Source of the DNA: Salinispira pacifica
GTDB lineage: Bacteria > Spirochaetota > Spirochaetia > DSM-27196 > Salinispiraceae
Assembly: GCF_000507245.1 (NCBI RefSeq)
Contig: NC_023035.1
Span: 509,001 to 573,000, forward strand
DNA length: 64,000 nucleotides
Reading direction: 5' to 3'
Shown: piece by piece, positions 44,101 through 53,145 of the stretch
Position numbering within the stretch: the first letter of the stretch is position 1
How the letters are laid out: each line of letters starts with the position of its first letter
Translations under genes and position numbers: made by a program
The notes under the pieces: model-generated
What the model was told of the DNA's origin: nothing
Database searches by the model: none
The model's input: only the letters and a program-made list of their open reading frames with translations

Positions 44101-44807
44101 TTGAAGAGCTGGGAGTCATGCAATCACTGACCTCCATAGGTTCTGCCGGAGGGGACAAGGCAATGCGCTTGAGAATTTCCGCTCCGGGCATTGCACCGGA
44201 GCTCAAAATCGGAGATTCGGTGGCGGTGAACGGAGCCTGCCAGACGGTCACCGAATGTTCATCCGGGGATTTCACCGTGGAATGTCTGGGAGAAACCCTC
44301 ACAAAAACCAATCTGGGGAGTCTCTCCCGGGGACAGGCGGTGAATCTTGAACGGGCTCTCCGCATGGGAGACAGGTTTGACGGACATATGGTTCAGGGTC
44401 ATGTAAACGAGACGGCTTCGGTGGTCTCCATTGAGCAGAGGGGAACCAACAGGTATCTGAAGGTGCTGCTTTCTGACCAAGCAGCGGCAATGTGTATTCC
44501 TGAAGGCTCCATTGCCATCGACGGTATCAGCCTGACCATTGCCCTGTTGTATCCCCCCCGGTCCGGACATCAGGCTCTGGCGGTGAATGTGATACCCCAT
44601 ACCTGGGAGAACACTTCATTAAAACATCTTTCTCAAGGGAGCCGGGTGAACATTGAAACCGATATGATCGGCCGCTATGTGGCCCGCTTATTGGAACCCG
44701 CCCGGGTCTCCGGGGATCAGGAGAAAGAGAAAACCGGCAAAGGCAGACGGGCTGAAGCCGGCCGCAGGCTCTACGATCTGCTCACAGGAGGAAACGGCTA
44801 TGAATAA
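44085..44807 (+). CDS. ribE: Riboflavin synthase alpha chain
   Basis: A protein of 240 residues that dismutates two lumazine molecules to riboflavin. It opens with the signature MFTGLIEELG and has two lumazine-binding barrels, each with a VNGxCxTV-like turn (AVNGACQTVTE, and IDGISLTIA in the second). The trimer contact tail follows. About 30 extra charged residues (EKEKTGKGRRAEAGRR) extend the usual C terminus. It overlaps ribD by 16 and ribB by 8 bases. Confidence 0.95.
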   Translation: MFTGLIEELGVMQSLTSIGSAGGDKAMRLRISAPGIAPELKIGDSVAVNGACQTVTECSSGDFTVECLGETLTKTNLGSLSRGQAVNLERALRMGDRFDGHMVQGHVNETASVVSIEQRGTNRYLKVLLSDQAAAMCIPEGSIAIDGISLTIALLYPPRSGHQALAVNVIPHTWENTSLKHLSQGSRVNIETDMIGRYVARLLEPARVSGDQEKEKTGKGRRAEAGRRLYDLLTGGNGYE

Positions 44808-45555
44808 TATACCCGCAGCACTTCAGCGCATACAACACGGCGGAATGGTCCTGGTGGTTGATGATGAACATAGGGAAAACGAAGGGGATCTCATCGTCGC
44901 GTCGGAGTTTGCCGATGAACAGGCCATCGCATTTATGGCCATCCACGGCAGAGGACTTGTCTGCATGGCCATAGAACAGGATACGGCGTCCCGGCTGGAG
45001 CTTCCGCAGATGGTGGAGGATAACAGCGAGGGAATGAAGACCGCATTTACCGTGAGCGTTGATGCCAAGGCCGGCACCACTACGGGTATCTCTCCGGCGG
45101 ACCGGGCCCGGACCGTGCAGACGATTCTCAACCCCCGCAGCCGTCCGGATGATCTGCTGCGCCCGGGCCACCTGTTTCCCCTTGTGGCCCGCTCCGGAGG
45201 GGTGATGGAGCGCCCGGGGCATACCGAGGCGGCGGTGGATCTGGCCCGGCTGGCCGGACTCAAAGCTTCGGGGGTAATTTGCGAAGTCATGGATGATGAC
45301 GGCAGCATGGCCAGGCTCCCCAGGCTGAAGGAACTCGCCCGGGAATGGGATATCCCGCTGATCAGCATAGAGGATCTCATACGGCACCGGCAGGAAATCG
45401 AAAGCTCCCGGGCCGGGGACACGCGGACGAAGGGTCAGTGCGAAGGTGAACCGAATCAGCGGCCGGATCATGGACCGCAAGAGAGGATCAACGAGCCGCC
45501 GAAGGCTCAGCCCGGCATTCCCCCCGGTCAGTCAACACTCCACGGATTCCGCTGA
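44800..45555 (+). CDS. ribB: 3,4-dihydroxy-2-butanone 4-phosphate synthase RibB with long tail
   Basis: A protein of 251 residues. The catalytic part (about 1-205) has the acidic loop DDEHRENEGDLIVASEF, ISPADRARTV and GHTEAAVDLARLAGL, and ends with ISIEDLIRHRQEIE. It makes the four-carbon unit of riboflavin from ribulose-5-phosphate. The remaining ~45 residues are Gly/Pro/Gln/Arg-rich and match nothing. The ATG follows AGGAGG. ribA starts 21 bases after the stop in the -1 frame, and that frame is open back to 45450, so the pair may derive from a fused ribBA gene. Confidence 0.95.
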   Translation: MNNIPAALQRIQHGGMVLVVDDEHRENEGDLIVASEFADEQAIAFMAIHGRGLVCMAIEQDTASRLELPQMVEDNSEGMKTAFTVSVDAKAGTTTGISPADRARTVQTILNPRSRPDDLLRPGHLFPLVARSGGVMERPGHTEAAVDLARLAGLKASGVICEVMDDDGSMARLPRLKELAREWDIPLISIEDLIRHRQEIESSRAGDTRTKGQCEGEPNQRPDHGPQERINEPPKAQPGIPPGQSTLHGFR

Positions 45556-45575
45556 GCGCCGCCGCCAAGGCTTCC

Positions 45576-46166
45576 ATGCCTCTGGAGGCCGGAGAATTCC
45601 ACATTCTCGGTTTTCCGGGAAACGGAACGGATGAACCCGAGGCATTTGCGCTGGTACTGAATATGGATAATCATGAAGAGTTCAGCGAACCGCCTGTGGT
45701 GAGAATTCACTCCGAATGTCTTACCGGCGAGAGTCTGGGTTCTCTCCGCTGTGACTGCGGATATCAGCTGCAGGAAGCTCTCAGGCAGATCAAAAAAGAG
45801 GGCCGGGGCGTACTGGTGTATCTCCGGCAGGAAGGCCGGGGAATCGGGCTGATGAATAAAATTAAAGCCTATGAGCTTCAGGACCGGGGTGTGGACACCA
45901 TGGATGCCAACCTGATGCTGGGACATCCTGCGGATGCCCGGTCCTTTGTGCGGGGTGCGCACATCCTGCACGGCCTGGGGGTGGAACGCTGCCGCCTGCT
46001 TACAAATAATCCCGATAAAATACACGCACTGGAAAAGGCGGGAATTCGGGTGGATGCCCGCCTTCCCATTGAGAAACGGCCGGACCGCTACAGCCTGTCC
46101 TACATGCAGACCAAGCAGACGCGGTTCGGACATCTATACAGTTTTGCAGAGCCGGGAAATCCCTGA
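45576..46166 (+). CDS. ribA: GTP cyclohydrolase II RibA
   Basis: A protein of 196 residues that opens GTP, the first step of riboflavin synthesis. The zinc cysteines are in [18 protein letters not shown]. The active-site stretch [11 protein letters not shown] is followed by [26 protein letters not shown] and the closing [11 protein letters not shown]. Its N-terminal MPLEAGEF matches the point where the GTP cyclohydrolase part begins in RibBA fusions. No ribosome-binding site is clear before the ATG, consistent with coupling to ribB or with a broken fusion. Confidence 0.94.
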   Translation: MPLEAGEFHILGFPGNGTDEPEAFALVLNMDNHEEFSEPPVVRIHSECLTGESLGSLRCDCGYQLQEALRQIKKEGRGVLVYLRQEGRGIGLMNKIKAYELQDRGVDTMDANLMLGHPADARSFVRGAHILHGLGVERCRLLTNNPDKIHALEKAGIRVDARLPIEKRPDRYSLSYMQTKQTRFGHLYSFAEPGNP

Positions 46167-46227
46167 ACAGGTACTTCCGGCAAAATCACATATATATTAC
46201 CCGGCACAACGGGAAAAGGATGAACAC

Positions 46228-46740
46228 ATGAGTACAGAACAGTCAGCTTCAACAGAAATACGGCATTACGAGGCACAGTTGAATGCGGGAAGCAAACGTT
46301 TTGCAATAGTTTCTGGACGTTTCAATGATTTGATCAGTGACCGGCTGGTGGGAGGCGCGGTGGATTGTCTGCTGCGTCATGGCGCCGGGAAGCAGGAAAT
46401 CTCAATTGTGAAGGTGCCCGGAGCATTCGAGATCCCCCTGGTAGCACGCCGGCTGGCTCTTTCCGGGAAGTTTGATGCGGTCATCACCCTGGGAGCGGTG
46501 ATCCGGGGGGCAACCCCGCATTTTGAATATGTATCTGCCGAGGTTTCCAAGGGCGTAGCCTCAGTGGGGCTGGAAACCGGTGTACCGGTAATCTTCGGGG
46601 TGCTGACAACCAACAGCATCGATGAAGCCGTGGAGAGGGCCGGAACCAAGGCGGGCAATAAGGGCTGGGATGCGGCAATGTCCGCCATCGAAATGGCCGG
46701 ACTCATGGATATTCTCCCTCCGGCCCCCGAAAAATCCTGA
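46228..46740 (+). CDS. ribH: 6,7-dimethyl-8-ribityllumazine synthase
   Basis: A protein of 170 residues forming the lumazine precursor; homologues assemble into pentamers or capsids. Features are [51 protein letters not shown] and [17 protein letters not shown] Thr/Gln-rich N-terminal tail of about 20 residues precedes the fold. ATG 46228 follows AAGGA. It is the last gene of the riboswitch-led operon, completing the pathway. Confidence 0.96.
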   Translation: MSTEQSASTEIRHYEAQLNAGSKRFAIVSGRFNDLISDRLVGGAVDCLLRHGAGKQEISIVKVPGAFEIPLVARRLALSGKFDAVITLGAVIRGATPHFEYVSAEVSKGVASVGLETGVPVIFGVLTTNSIDEAVERAGTKAGNKGWDAAMSAIEMAGLMDILPPAPEKS

Positions 46741-46761
46741 GTTAAAGCGCCGGACAGGGCC

Positions 46762-46790
46762 CGGGGATGCCCGCAGGTGAGGCATCCCCG
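46762..46790. terminator. Strong hairpin between ribH and hcp
   Basis: CGGGGATGCC (46762-46771) pairs perfectly with GGCATCCCCG (46781-46790) around a 9-base loop. A second hairpin CCGCCTG/CAGGCGG follows at 46807-46824. Neither has a T-tract, but both lie between convergent genes and probably end transcription from either side. Confidence 0.55.
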
Positions 46791-46859
46791 TATTCCGGCC
46801 CGTTCTCCGCCTGCCCTCAGGCGGCTTCACATTTGCTCCGGCGGTTTCACATCTTCGAC

Positions 46860-48476
46860 TCAGTTTCCGGCCATGATGCTTTGTACATCTTCTTCCACCT
46901 CTCCGGTGGGTTTGATATTGAAGTTTTCCACCAGCACCTTGGCCACATTGGGTGAGAGGAAGGCGGGCAGGGTGGGCCCCAGTCGTATCCCTTTTACACC
47001 CAGGGACAGCAGGGCAAGGAGAACCGCCACCGCCTTCTGCTCATACCATGCAATATCGTATGAAATAGGCAGTTCGTTAATATCATCCAGACCGAATACC
47101 TCTTTCAGCTTCAATGCGATCAGCGCCAGGGAGTAGGAGTCATTGCACTGTCCCGCATCAAGGACCCGTGGAATGCCTGCGATATCCCCAAGATCCATTT
47201 TGTTGTATCGGTATTTGGCACAGCCGGCGGTGAGAATCACCGTGCTGTCCGGTAGAGTTTCGGCAACATCGCTGAAGTAGGACCTGCCTTTCTGACGTCC
47301 GTCGCAGCCGGCCATCACCACGAAGCGGGAAATGTCGCCGTTCTTTACCGCATCCACCACCTTGTCCGCAAGGGAGAGCACCTGGGCGTGGGCAAAACCT
47401 CCGGTAATCTCTCCATTCTCAATCTCTTGAGGCGCCTTGCATTCCAGGGCCCGAGTGATCAGGGGGGTGAAATCCTTCTTTCCGTCCACCTCTTCAATGT
47501 GGGGGATATCCGGATACCCCACCACGCCTGTGGTGAAAATTCTGTCCTTGTAGGCATCCCGTACGGGAACAATACAGTTGGTGGTCATGAGAATGGCTCC
47601 GTTGAAGGAATCAAACTCCTTGTCCTGTTTCCACCAGGCATTGCCGTAATTCCCGACGAAGTGATCATATTTCTTGAACCTGGGATAGTAGTGGGCGGGA
47701 AGCATTTCCGAATGGGTGTAAATGTCCACACCCGAGTCTTTGGTCTGCTCAAGCAGCTCTTCAAAATCCTTCAGATCGTGGCCCGATACCAGGATGCCCG
47801 GCCGGTTTCCAACACCGATATTCACTTTGGTGATTTCTGGATTTCCGTAGTGTTCGGTATTCGCGCCGTCCAGCAGGGCCATGGTTTTGACTGCTGTTTC
47901 GCCGGTCTTCAGGGTGAGGGCGATAAGCTTCTGCATATCCTGTTCGCTGAGCAGGCTGTCCAGGGTTGAGAGGAGGAAGGCCCAGATCTCATCGTTTTCA
48001 TGGTTGAGAACCGCAGCATGGGTTGCGTATGCACAGATGCCCTTCAGTCCGTAGGTGATCAGTTCTTTCAGGCTTCGGATGTCTTCGTCGGGTTCGGACA
48101 TGATACCGACTGCCCGGGCGTAGTTTTCCCATTCCGCTTCCCGGGCATTCCAGTTGGCAGCGCTGTGTTCTGCAGACGCTCCCCTGGCCTTCAGTTCCTC
48201 ACGTATGCTCAGGGCTTCCCTGATCATTTCCCGTATGCGGTCATTGTGGAAGTTGGCATTGGTAATGGTTGCAAAGAGAGCCCGGGCGCAGAATCTGGCC
48301 ACAGGACGGCTGTGATCATCGATTTCCTGACTGAGACTGCGGCTGAGGGCGCTCACACCCTTCAGGGTGAAAATCAGCAGATCCTGAAGCCCGGCGGTCT
48401 CGGGGGCTTTTCCGCATACTCCCCGGATGGTACATCCTTCGCCTTTGGCGGCTTCCTGACATTGGTAGCAAAACAT
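46860..48476 (-). CDS. hcp: Hybrid-cluster protein (hydroxylamine reductase)
   Basis: A protein of 538 residues with a [4Fe-4S] cluster and the hybrid Fe-S-O cluster; it reduces hydroxylamine and acts as an NO reductase in nitrosative stress. The N-terminal cysteines C3, C6, C15 and C21 fit the CX2CX8CX5C pattern of strictly anaerobic (class I-type) Hcp. Hybrid-cluster ligands are visible in [27 protein letters not shown] and [13 protein letters not shown] 48476 follows AAGGAG; an in-frame ATG upstream lies inside the regulator-binding palindrome and is unlikely. Confidence 0.96.
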   Translation of the reverse strand: MFCYQCQEAAKGEGCTIRGVCGKAPETAGLQDLLIFTLKGVSALSRSLSQEIDDHSRPVARFCARALFATITNANFHNDRIREMIREALSIREELKARGASAEHSAANWNAREAEWENYARAVGIMSEPDEDIRSLKELITYGLKGICAYATHAAVLNHENDEIWAFLLSTLDSLLSEQDMQKLIALTLKTGETAVKTMALLDGANTEHYGNPEITKVNIGVGNRPGILVSGHDLKDFEELLEQTKDSGVDIYTHSEMLPAHYYPRFKKYDHFVGNYGNAWWKQDKEFDSFNGAILMTTNCIVPVRDAYKDRIFTTGVVGYPDIPHIEEVDGKKDFTPLITRALECKAPQEIENGEITGGFAHAQVLSLADKVVDAVKNGDISRFVVMAGCDGRQKGRSYFSDVAETLPDSTVILTAGCAKYRYNKMDLGDIAGIPRVLDAGQCNDSYSLALIALKLKEVFGLDDINELPISYDIAWYEQKAVAVLLALLSLGVKGIRLGPTLPAFLSPNVAKVLVENFNIKPTGEVEEDVQSIMAGN

Positions 48477-48534
48477 GGTGGTCTCCTTGGGTACATGGTT
48501 TCCGGCTAAGGGCGCGGCGCCCAGCCGTATACCC

Positions 48535-48577
48535 AATCTACCCCCGGGTTCCGTGGGGTGCGGTAACATATGTTACC
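48535..48577 (-). promoter_or_regulatory. hcp promoter with Crp/Fnr-type palindrome
   Basis: GGTAACATATGTTACC at 48562-48577 is perfectly symmetric (18 bp with flanking C and G). On the minus strand a -10-like TAGATT (plus 48535-48540) is centred exactly 32 bp from the palindrome centre. This places the site at -41.5, the class II activator position, with a predicted start near 48528. Confidence 0.75.
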
Positions 48578-48596
48578 GGAAGGAGAAAAAAGCGGA

Positions 48597-49301
48597 TTAA
48601 TCGTTTTGACAGCTTTCGATAAGCGCGCTGCGGTTCTGAATTCTGTAAGAGCGCCCGCTGCGGGATATCAGCTCCTGATCAACCAGGTTGCCCATCACCC
48701 GGCTCAGGGAAGGACGGCTAACGCCGAAAAGCTCTGCCAGGGTTTCCATGGAGTAGGGTAGGTTCAGAAGTTTTCCCGGGCTGCGCTGGTCCAGCTCCAG
48801 GAGGTAGGTGCACAACTTCTCCCGGATGGTGTGGAATTTCATGAAGCGCAGTTTATCCGCCAGAAAGTGGATGCGGTTCCCTGCATCCTGAAGAAGTGTG
48901 CGAAGGAGCTTGGGATCTTCTCCGGCCATTTTGAGAAGCACGTCCCGGTGAATACTGATGGTGTGTGCGTCCACCACTGCGGTAAGGGAGACCGGTAGAT
49001 GGTTATCGTCTCCAAACAAAATGCCGGCGGCCACCGGACTGGGTGCATGGAGACTTTCAACCTTGAGAGTGTGCCCCTGGGCATCGCTGATTTCCGCGCT
49101 CAGTTCACCCTGAACAAGAATCATGAGGCTCGAATATTCATCCCCCCGCTGTGCAATCAGGTTCCCGCTTTCATGCCGCCGGGACGAGAAAGGATAACGG
49201 CGGAAAAGACGAGTCAGTTCATGGAGATGTAAATGGGAGAACAGTCCGCAGTCCTGAAGCTTTTCTGCAATTTCATCAGAAATAGTATCCGTTGGTAACA
49301 T
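48597..49301 (-). CDS. Crp/Fnr-family regulator, HcpR-like
   Basis: A protein of 234 residues with an N-terminal cyclic-nucleotide-binding-type beta barrel (about 20-125) and a C-terminal winged HTH with METLAELFGVSRPSLSRVMG. There is no Fnr-type N-terminal cysteine cluster, although C18 and a C-terminal cysteine exist. Flanking hcp and a ferredoxin gene, it fits the HcpR group that answers to nitric oxide, possibly with haem; ligand and name are inferred. Its ATG lies within the palindrome at 49294-49309, suggesting autoregulation and little or no leader. Confidence 0.88.
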   Translation of the reverse strand: MLPTDTISDEIAEKLQDCGLFSHLHLHELTRLFRRYPFSSRRHESGNLIAQRGDEYSSLMILVQGELSAEISDAQGHTLKVESLHAPSPVAAGILFGDDNHLPVSLTAVVDAHTISIHRDVLLKMAGEDPKLLRTLLQDAGNRIHFLADKLRFMKFHTIREKLCTYLLELDQRSPGKLLNLPYSMETLAELFGVSRPSLSRVMGNLVDQELISRSGRSYRIQNRSALIESCQND

Positions 49302-49336
49302 ATGCTACCGATCATATCATGGGCTGAGGGTAGAAT
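49294..49336 (+). promoter_or_regulatory. Ferredoxin-gene promoter with Crp/Fnr-type palindrome
   Basis: GGTAACATATGCTACC at 49294-49309 differs from the hcp site by one base. A -10-like TAGAAT (49331-49336) is centred 32 bp from its centre, the same geometry as at hcp, predicting a start near 49343. The site also covers the start codon of the divergent regulator gene, where binding could repress. Confidence 0.72.
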
Positions 49337-49361
49337 CGAGGCGTTAATCGGAGGTGTATAC

Positions 49362-50264
49362 ATGATACGTGATATTATCGAAATAGATGAAGATCTGTGC
49401 AACGGCTGCGGGGAATGCGTACCCGGCTGCCATGAGGGTGCGCTGCAGATTGTCGACGGAAAAGCACGGCTGATCAGCGAGCTGATGTGCGACGGTCTTG
49501 GAGCCTGCGTGGGACACTGCCCCACCGGAGCCATGACCGTGGTGAAAAAGGATGCTCCGGCCTACGATGAGGTGAGAGTAATGAAGGAAAATATTATTCC
49601 GGCGGGAATGAACACCATCCGTGCTCACCTCAGCCACCTCAGAGATCACGGGGAGCTGGACTTTCTGGCCCAGGCCATGGGAGTGCTGGCGGAAGCAGGC
49701 ATCAATCTGGAAATTGAGCAGGAAATGGGGCCGAAAATGGGCGCAGTGGGAAAATCCGGAGTTGAGGTACAGCATGACATGACCCCCGCCGGCGGAGGCT
49801 GTCCGGGATCGGCGGCCCGGACCCTCAGACAAAATGCGGCCACGTTTCAGAGTACTCCTGACAGCGGCAATGTTCCGGCTTCTTCCCAGCTTGCCCAGTG
49901 GCCGGTACAGCTGCATCTGCTGAACCCCTCCGCACCGTATCTGCGGAATGCCGACCTTCTGCTGGCGGCGGACTGCAGTGCATATGCGGTGGGAGATTTT
50001 CATCAGCGCTTTCTGAAAGGCAAGGCCCTGGCCATCGCCTGTCCCAAACTGGATCAGGGAATGGAATCATATCTTGAGAAACTGACCGCCATGATCGATT
50101 CAGCCGGAATCAATACCATCACTGTGCTGATGATGGAAGTTCCCTGCTGCGGAGGGCTGCTTCAAATTGCACAGGCCGCAGTATCCCGGGCCCGGCGGAA
50201 GGTTCCGGTAAAGAAAATGGTGGTTTCCATAGAGGGCGAACTGCTCGGCCAGGAATGGGTTTAA
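49362..50264 (+). CDS. Ferredoxin-domain protein associated with Hcp
   Basis: A protein of 300 residues. Residues 1-70 hold a two-cluster ferredoxin fold. The first motif CNGCGECVPGC is complete; the second, CDGLGACVGHC, has Leu where the second cysteine should be. The rest (about 100-295) has AADCSAYAVGDFH and IACPKLDQGMESY, plus EVPCCGG with a cysteine pair, as in the larger ferredoxin-like proteins commonly found beside hcp. It probably passes electrons to Hcp. The ATG at 49362 follows GGAGGTG; an ATG-less longer frame is unlikely. Its stop overlaps the convergent permease stop (TTAA). Confidence 0.88.
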   Translation: MIRDIIEIDEDLCNGCGECVPGCHEGALQIVDGKARLISELMCDGLGACVGHCPTGAMTVVKKDAPAYDEVRVMKENIIPAGMNTIRAHLSHLRDHGELDFLAQAMGVLAEAGINLEIEQEMGPKMGAVGKSGVEVQHDMTPAGGGCPGSAARTLRQNAATFQSTPDSGNVPASSQLAQWPVQLHLLNPSAPYLRNADLLLAADCSAYAVGDFHQRFLKGKALAIACPKLDQGMESYLEKLTAMIDSAGINTITVLMMEVPCCGGLLQIAQAAVSRARRKVPVKKMVVSIEGELLGQEWV

Positions 50265-51397
50265 ATCAGTTCCTGAATGTACTTTTTCTTCAGAAGCCGC
50301 CAGAACACCACAATAAAGGCGGTGAGGGGGATGGCCAGCATCATTCCGAACACTCCCCCCAGAGCGGTGCCCCAGAAAAATATTGAGAATATGATAAGAG
50401 CCGGGTGCAGCCCGGTTCTGTTTCCCATAATCCGGGGAGTAAGCAGATAGCTTTCTATGGCCTGGACGATTGCGAACACCAGCAGCACCAGAAGACCAAG
50501 ACCGATTCCTCCCCCTGAGCTGAACAATGCCATGGGAATGGCTACTGCCATGCCCAGCAGGCTTCCCAGGTAGGGGATAATATTCAAAAGTCCCAGTACA
50601 AAGCCGATAACCGCTCCGTAGGGAAGTCCCACCAGGGCGAAACCCAGGCCGAAGAGAATGCCCTGGAGAAGTGCAATGATAATCTGACCCCGGAAAAAGG
50701 TCAGAAGTATGCTGATGAACTGATCCGCAAGATACACCACATCCTTCCGGGTGCGTTTTTTCAGGAAGGGGAGAAACTTGTGAAGCATACGGATATCGAA
50801 GGGGGGTGCCAGGAGAAAAAATACCAGGTATACCGGCGTTACCAGCCATGCGAGAATATCTGTTATGGATGCCGCGAGCCCCTGGGCCGATCCGGTAATT
50901 GCGGTAGAGATGTTGTTCAGACTGCTGGAGAACAGGTCTCCGGGGTTGCTGAATACTTCGTCCAGCCGGCTTTCCAGCCCGATCTGCTCAAGTATGCTCT
51001 GTACACCGGCAAATAGACTCTGAACAGTTTCCCACATGCTGGGCAGGAGGGCAGATAGATCTTCAATGAGCCGGGGAATCTGATTCACCGCATACACGGT
51101 TCCCAGCCATATGAGGAGCCCCAGGGGAATCACCGCTGCAAGAAACAGCAGAATCAGGGCCGCAACCCGTGAACCCCGGCTGATTTTCATGAACAAATCG
51201 AAGACCGGCTGGAGCAGGAGGGCGAGAAACAGCGCCAGTACCGGGGGCATGAGCACCTGCTGAAACGCAGCCACAAAACGGGAAAGCCCCAGCAGGGCCA
51301 GTACTGCAGTGGCTATAATGCCCAGGGCTGCGGCCAGGGTGATGGCGGCGGTAATGGTTGTCTTTTGACGGGGACTGAATTTCAGCTGATCTGCCAA
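50261..51397 (-). CDS. AI-2E-family (PerM-like) membrane transporter
   Basis: Integral membrane protein of 378 residues with the family layout: two pairs of hydrophobic helices at the N terminus, a long amphipathic periplasmic stretch (about 120-210), then four to five C-terminal helices. The signature ALLQGILFGLGFALVGLPYG and the closing GTALGGVFGMMLAIPLTAF are visible. Family members export autoinducer-2 or act as Na+/H+ antiporters; the role here is open. The start codon is TTG (51397), preceded by AGAGGTG at good spacing. Confidence 0.9.
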   Translation of the reverse strand: MADQLKFSPRQKTTITAAITLAAALGIIATAVLALLGLSRFVAAFQQVLMPPVLALFLALLLQPVFDLFMKISRGSRVAALILLFLAAVIPLGLLIWLGTVYAVNQIPRLIEDLSALLPSMWETVQSLFAGVQSILEQIGLESRLDEVFSNPGDLFSSSLNNISTAITGSAQGLAASITDILAWLVTPVYLVFFLLAPPFDIRMLHKFLPFLKKRTRKDVVYLADQFISILLTFFRGQIIIALLQGILFGLGFALVGLPYGAVIGFVLGLLNIIPYLGSLLGMAVAIPMALFSSGGGIGLGLLVLLVFAIVQAIESYLLTPRIMGNRTGLHPALIIFSIFFWGTALGGVFGMMLAIPLTAFIVVFWRLLKKKYIQELI

Positions 51398-51606
51398 TTG
51401 TGCACCTCTATCGCATGGTCTTCATGGGTATGTTCCGGTTTCCCCGGAACTCGGGATTTTACTATATAATATATCATAGCCGCTTCAACGGAGAATGAGA
51501 AGCCTGAAATATGTTGAAAGCCGCTGCCCGGCCAATGCCGGGAATGGCTGCATGATGAAACGGCATACCCCCGCCGGCGGGGTGGAAAGATGTCTGAATT
51601 GAGAGT

Positions 51607-52686
51607 ATGAGAATGAAAGAACGGAAATCTGTTGAAAACATGGACCGCAGTTCCATGGTTCCCCCAAGTATGGACTATGAATATTTTCAGGGGGCTGAAA
51701 ACAAACCCTTTGAACCTGAAGCCCGGGAATTTTCCCCGGCAAATGCGTGGTGGCTGTCGGAGGCGTCCTTCCTTTCATACTGTCATCCGGGTTTTGCACG
51801 GATGGCGTTGAAGCTGGCTGGGTTCCCGGGTTTTCGGTTTTTCCAGGGGACGGGAACGGAATGCATGGTTGCCTGGAACGATGAAACGGTGATCACCGCA
51901 TTCCGGGGAACGGAAATGCGGAGCATTTCGTTTTTCTATGAGCTGATTACCGACCTGAATGCATTTCCCGTGGAGTTTGAGGGCGGTGGAAACGTCCACC
52001 GTGGCTTCCGGGATGCTCTTTATGAGATATGGGAAGATACGGAGGACGGTGAAGAAGGTCTGCAGTCATTTCTCAGGTCTTTGACCGGGGATGGGCCTGC
52101 AGCGGAAGATGCCGGCGTGGGAGTCGGCGGGCCCACCCCGAACAAGGACACCGGGCGCAGCCTCTGGTTGTGCGGTCACAGTCTGGGAGGTGCACTGGCG
52201 GCCCTGGCATTCACCCTGATACCCCGGGCGGCGGGCCTGTATATCTACGGTGCGCCGAGGATCGGCGACGGAGAGTTTGTCCGTCAATCGGAAGGCCGTC
52301 AGGTATTCCGGGTTGAGCATAAGCTTGACCCCATCCCCATGGTGCCCCCGGATCTTCCCAGAATCAATTTGAATTTCAGCGATCTGGGAACGCTGATCTA
52401 TATCGATGACAGGGGAGTGCTGAAATCTTCAAGGCCCCGCTTTTCGCTGGAGAAGGAAAAAGCGATGGTTCAAAAGATGTACCGGAGGCAGACAAAGCGG
52501 AGAAAAAACATCTCCGGGATCGCCAAAGGGTGGTGGCGCAGGCTGGTATCCCACTTTAAACGATCACGAAGGGAATGGTCGGCGTATTTATCTGCCCTGG
52601 AAAAAAAAGCGGGGATGGACATGAGTGATCACATGCCCATCCACTATGTGGTCAGTCTGTGGAACCATCTGCTGGATTCCGACTAG
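51607..52686 (+). CDS. Class 3 lipase family protein
   Basis: A protein of 359 residues, alpha/beta hydrolase of the Lipase_3 family. The nucleophile is S192 in CGHSLGGALAAL. The upstream oxyanion segment TAFRGTEMRSISFF, the helix start VHRGFRDALYE, and a downstream acidic/His pair (EHKLDPIPMVPP) fit the family. No signal peptide is seen, so it is probably cytoplasmic or peripheral. A Gly/Ala/Pro-rich insert (about 160-182) precedes the nucleophile, and the C-terminal 90 residues are very basic. The stop shares CTAG with the convergent DUF4956 gene. Confidence 0.85.
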   Translation: MRMKERKSVENMDRSSMVPPSMDYEYFQGAENKPFEPEAREFSPANAWWLSEASFLSYCHPGFARMALKLAGFPGFRFFQGTGTECMVAWNDETVITAFRGTEMRSISFFYELITDLNAFPVEFEGGGNVHRGFRDALYEIWEDTEDGEEGLQSFLRSLTGDGPAAEDAGVGVGGPTPNKDTGRSLWLCGHSLGGALAALAFTLIPRAAGLYIYGAPRIGDGEFVRQSEGRQVFRVEHKLDPIPMVPPDLPRINLNFSDLGTLIYIDDRGVLKSSRPRFSLEKEKAMVQKMYRRQTKRRKNISGIAKGWWRRLVSHFKRSRREWSAYLSALEKKAGMDMSDHMPIHYVVSLWNHLLDSD

Positions 52687-53141
52687 ACCTGCAGATTCTG
52701 TTCAGCTTCCTCTTCACTCTGACGTTTGATTTTCAGCTGCCAGGATATTGCTTCCATAAGATAAATGCTTCCCAGGATTGATATATTGGCCAGGAGAATT
52801 TCCAGTATATGGAGCCCGGAAGTGAGGGTTGAGTTCAGTACCCCGAGAATAATGGAGACGAACAGATATGTCATCTCTTTCATCGCGATGGGCCGGGTGC
52901 GGTAGCGCAGGACCGAAAGCACCGCAAAGATTCCGAATGCGAATGCGGTGTCTATCTGAACCCGGCTGAGAAAGCTGGCGGTGAAAAAAATCACAATATT
53001 GAATACCACGAAGCTGAAAAAACTTTTCCGTCGCCGGGAGTGTCGGAAAAAAATCAGAAACACCAGAACGGATATCACCGAAATATCAATCACAAATCGA
53101 AGCAGGAGCTGAAGAAACAGGGGATTGTCGTGGAAAAACAT
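52683..53141 (-). CDS. DUF4956 membrane protein
   Basis: Membrane protein of 152 residues with four hydrophobic segments. The family pattern AFAFGIFAVLSVLRYRTRPIAMKEMTYLF is split around the conserved RYRT...EMTYLF loop. DUF4956 proteins are regularly found beside CotH-type kinases and VTC-type polyphosphate polymerases. Here it is the gene just downstream of cotH (4-base gap), but no VTC gene is present in the window. Function unknown. Confidence 0.85.
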   Translation of the reverse strand: MFFHDNPLFLQLLLRFVIDISVISVLVFLIFFRHSRRRKSFFSFVVFNIVIFFTASFLSRVQIDTAFAFGIFAVLSVLRYRTRPIAMKEMTYLFVSIILGVLNSTLTSGLHILEILLANISILGSIYLMEAISWQLKIKRQSEEEAEQNLQV

Positions 53142-53145
53142 GGCT

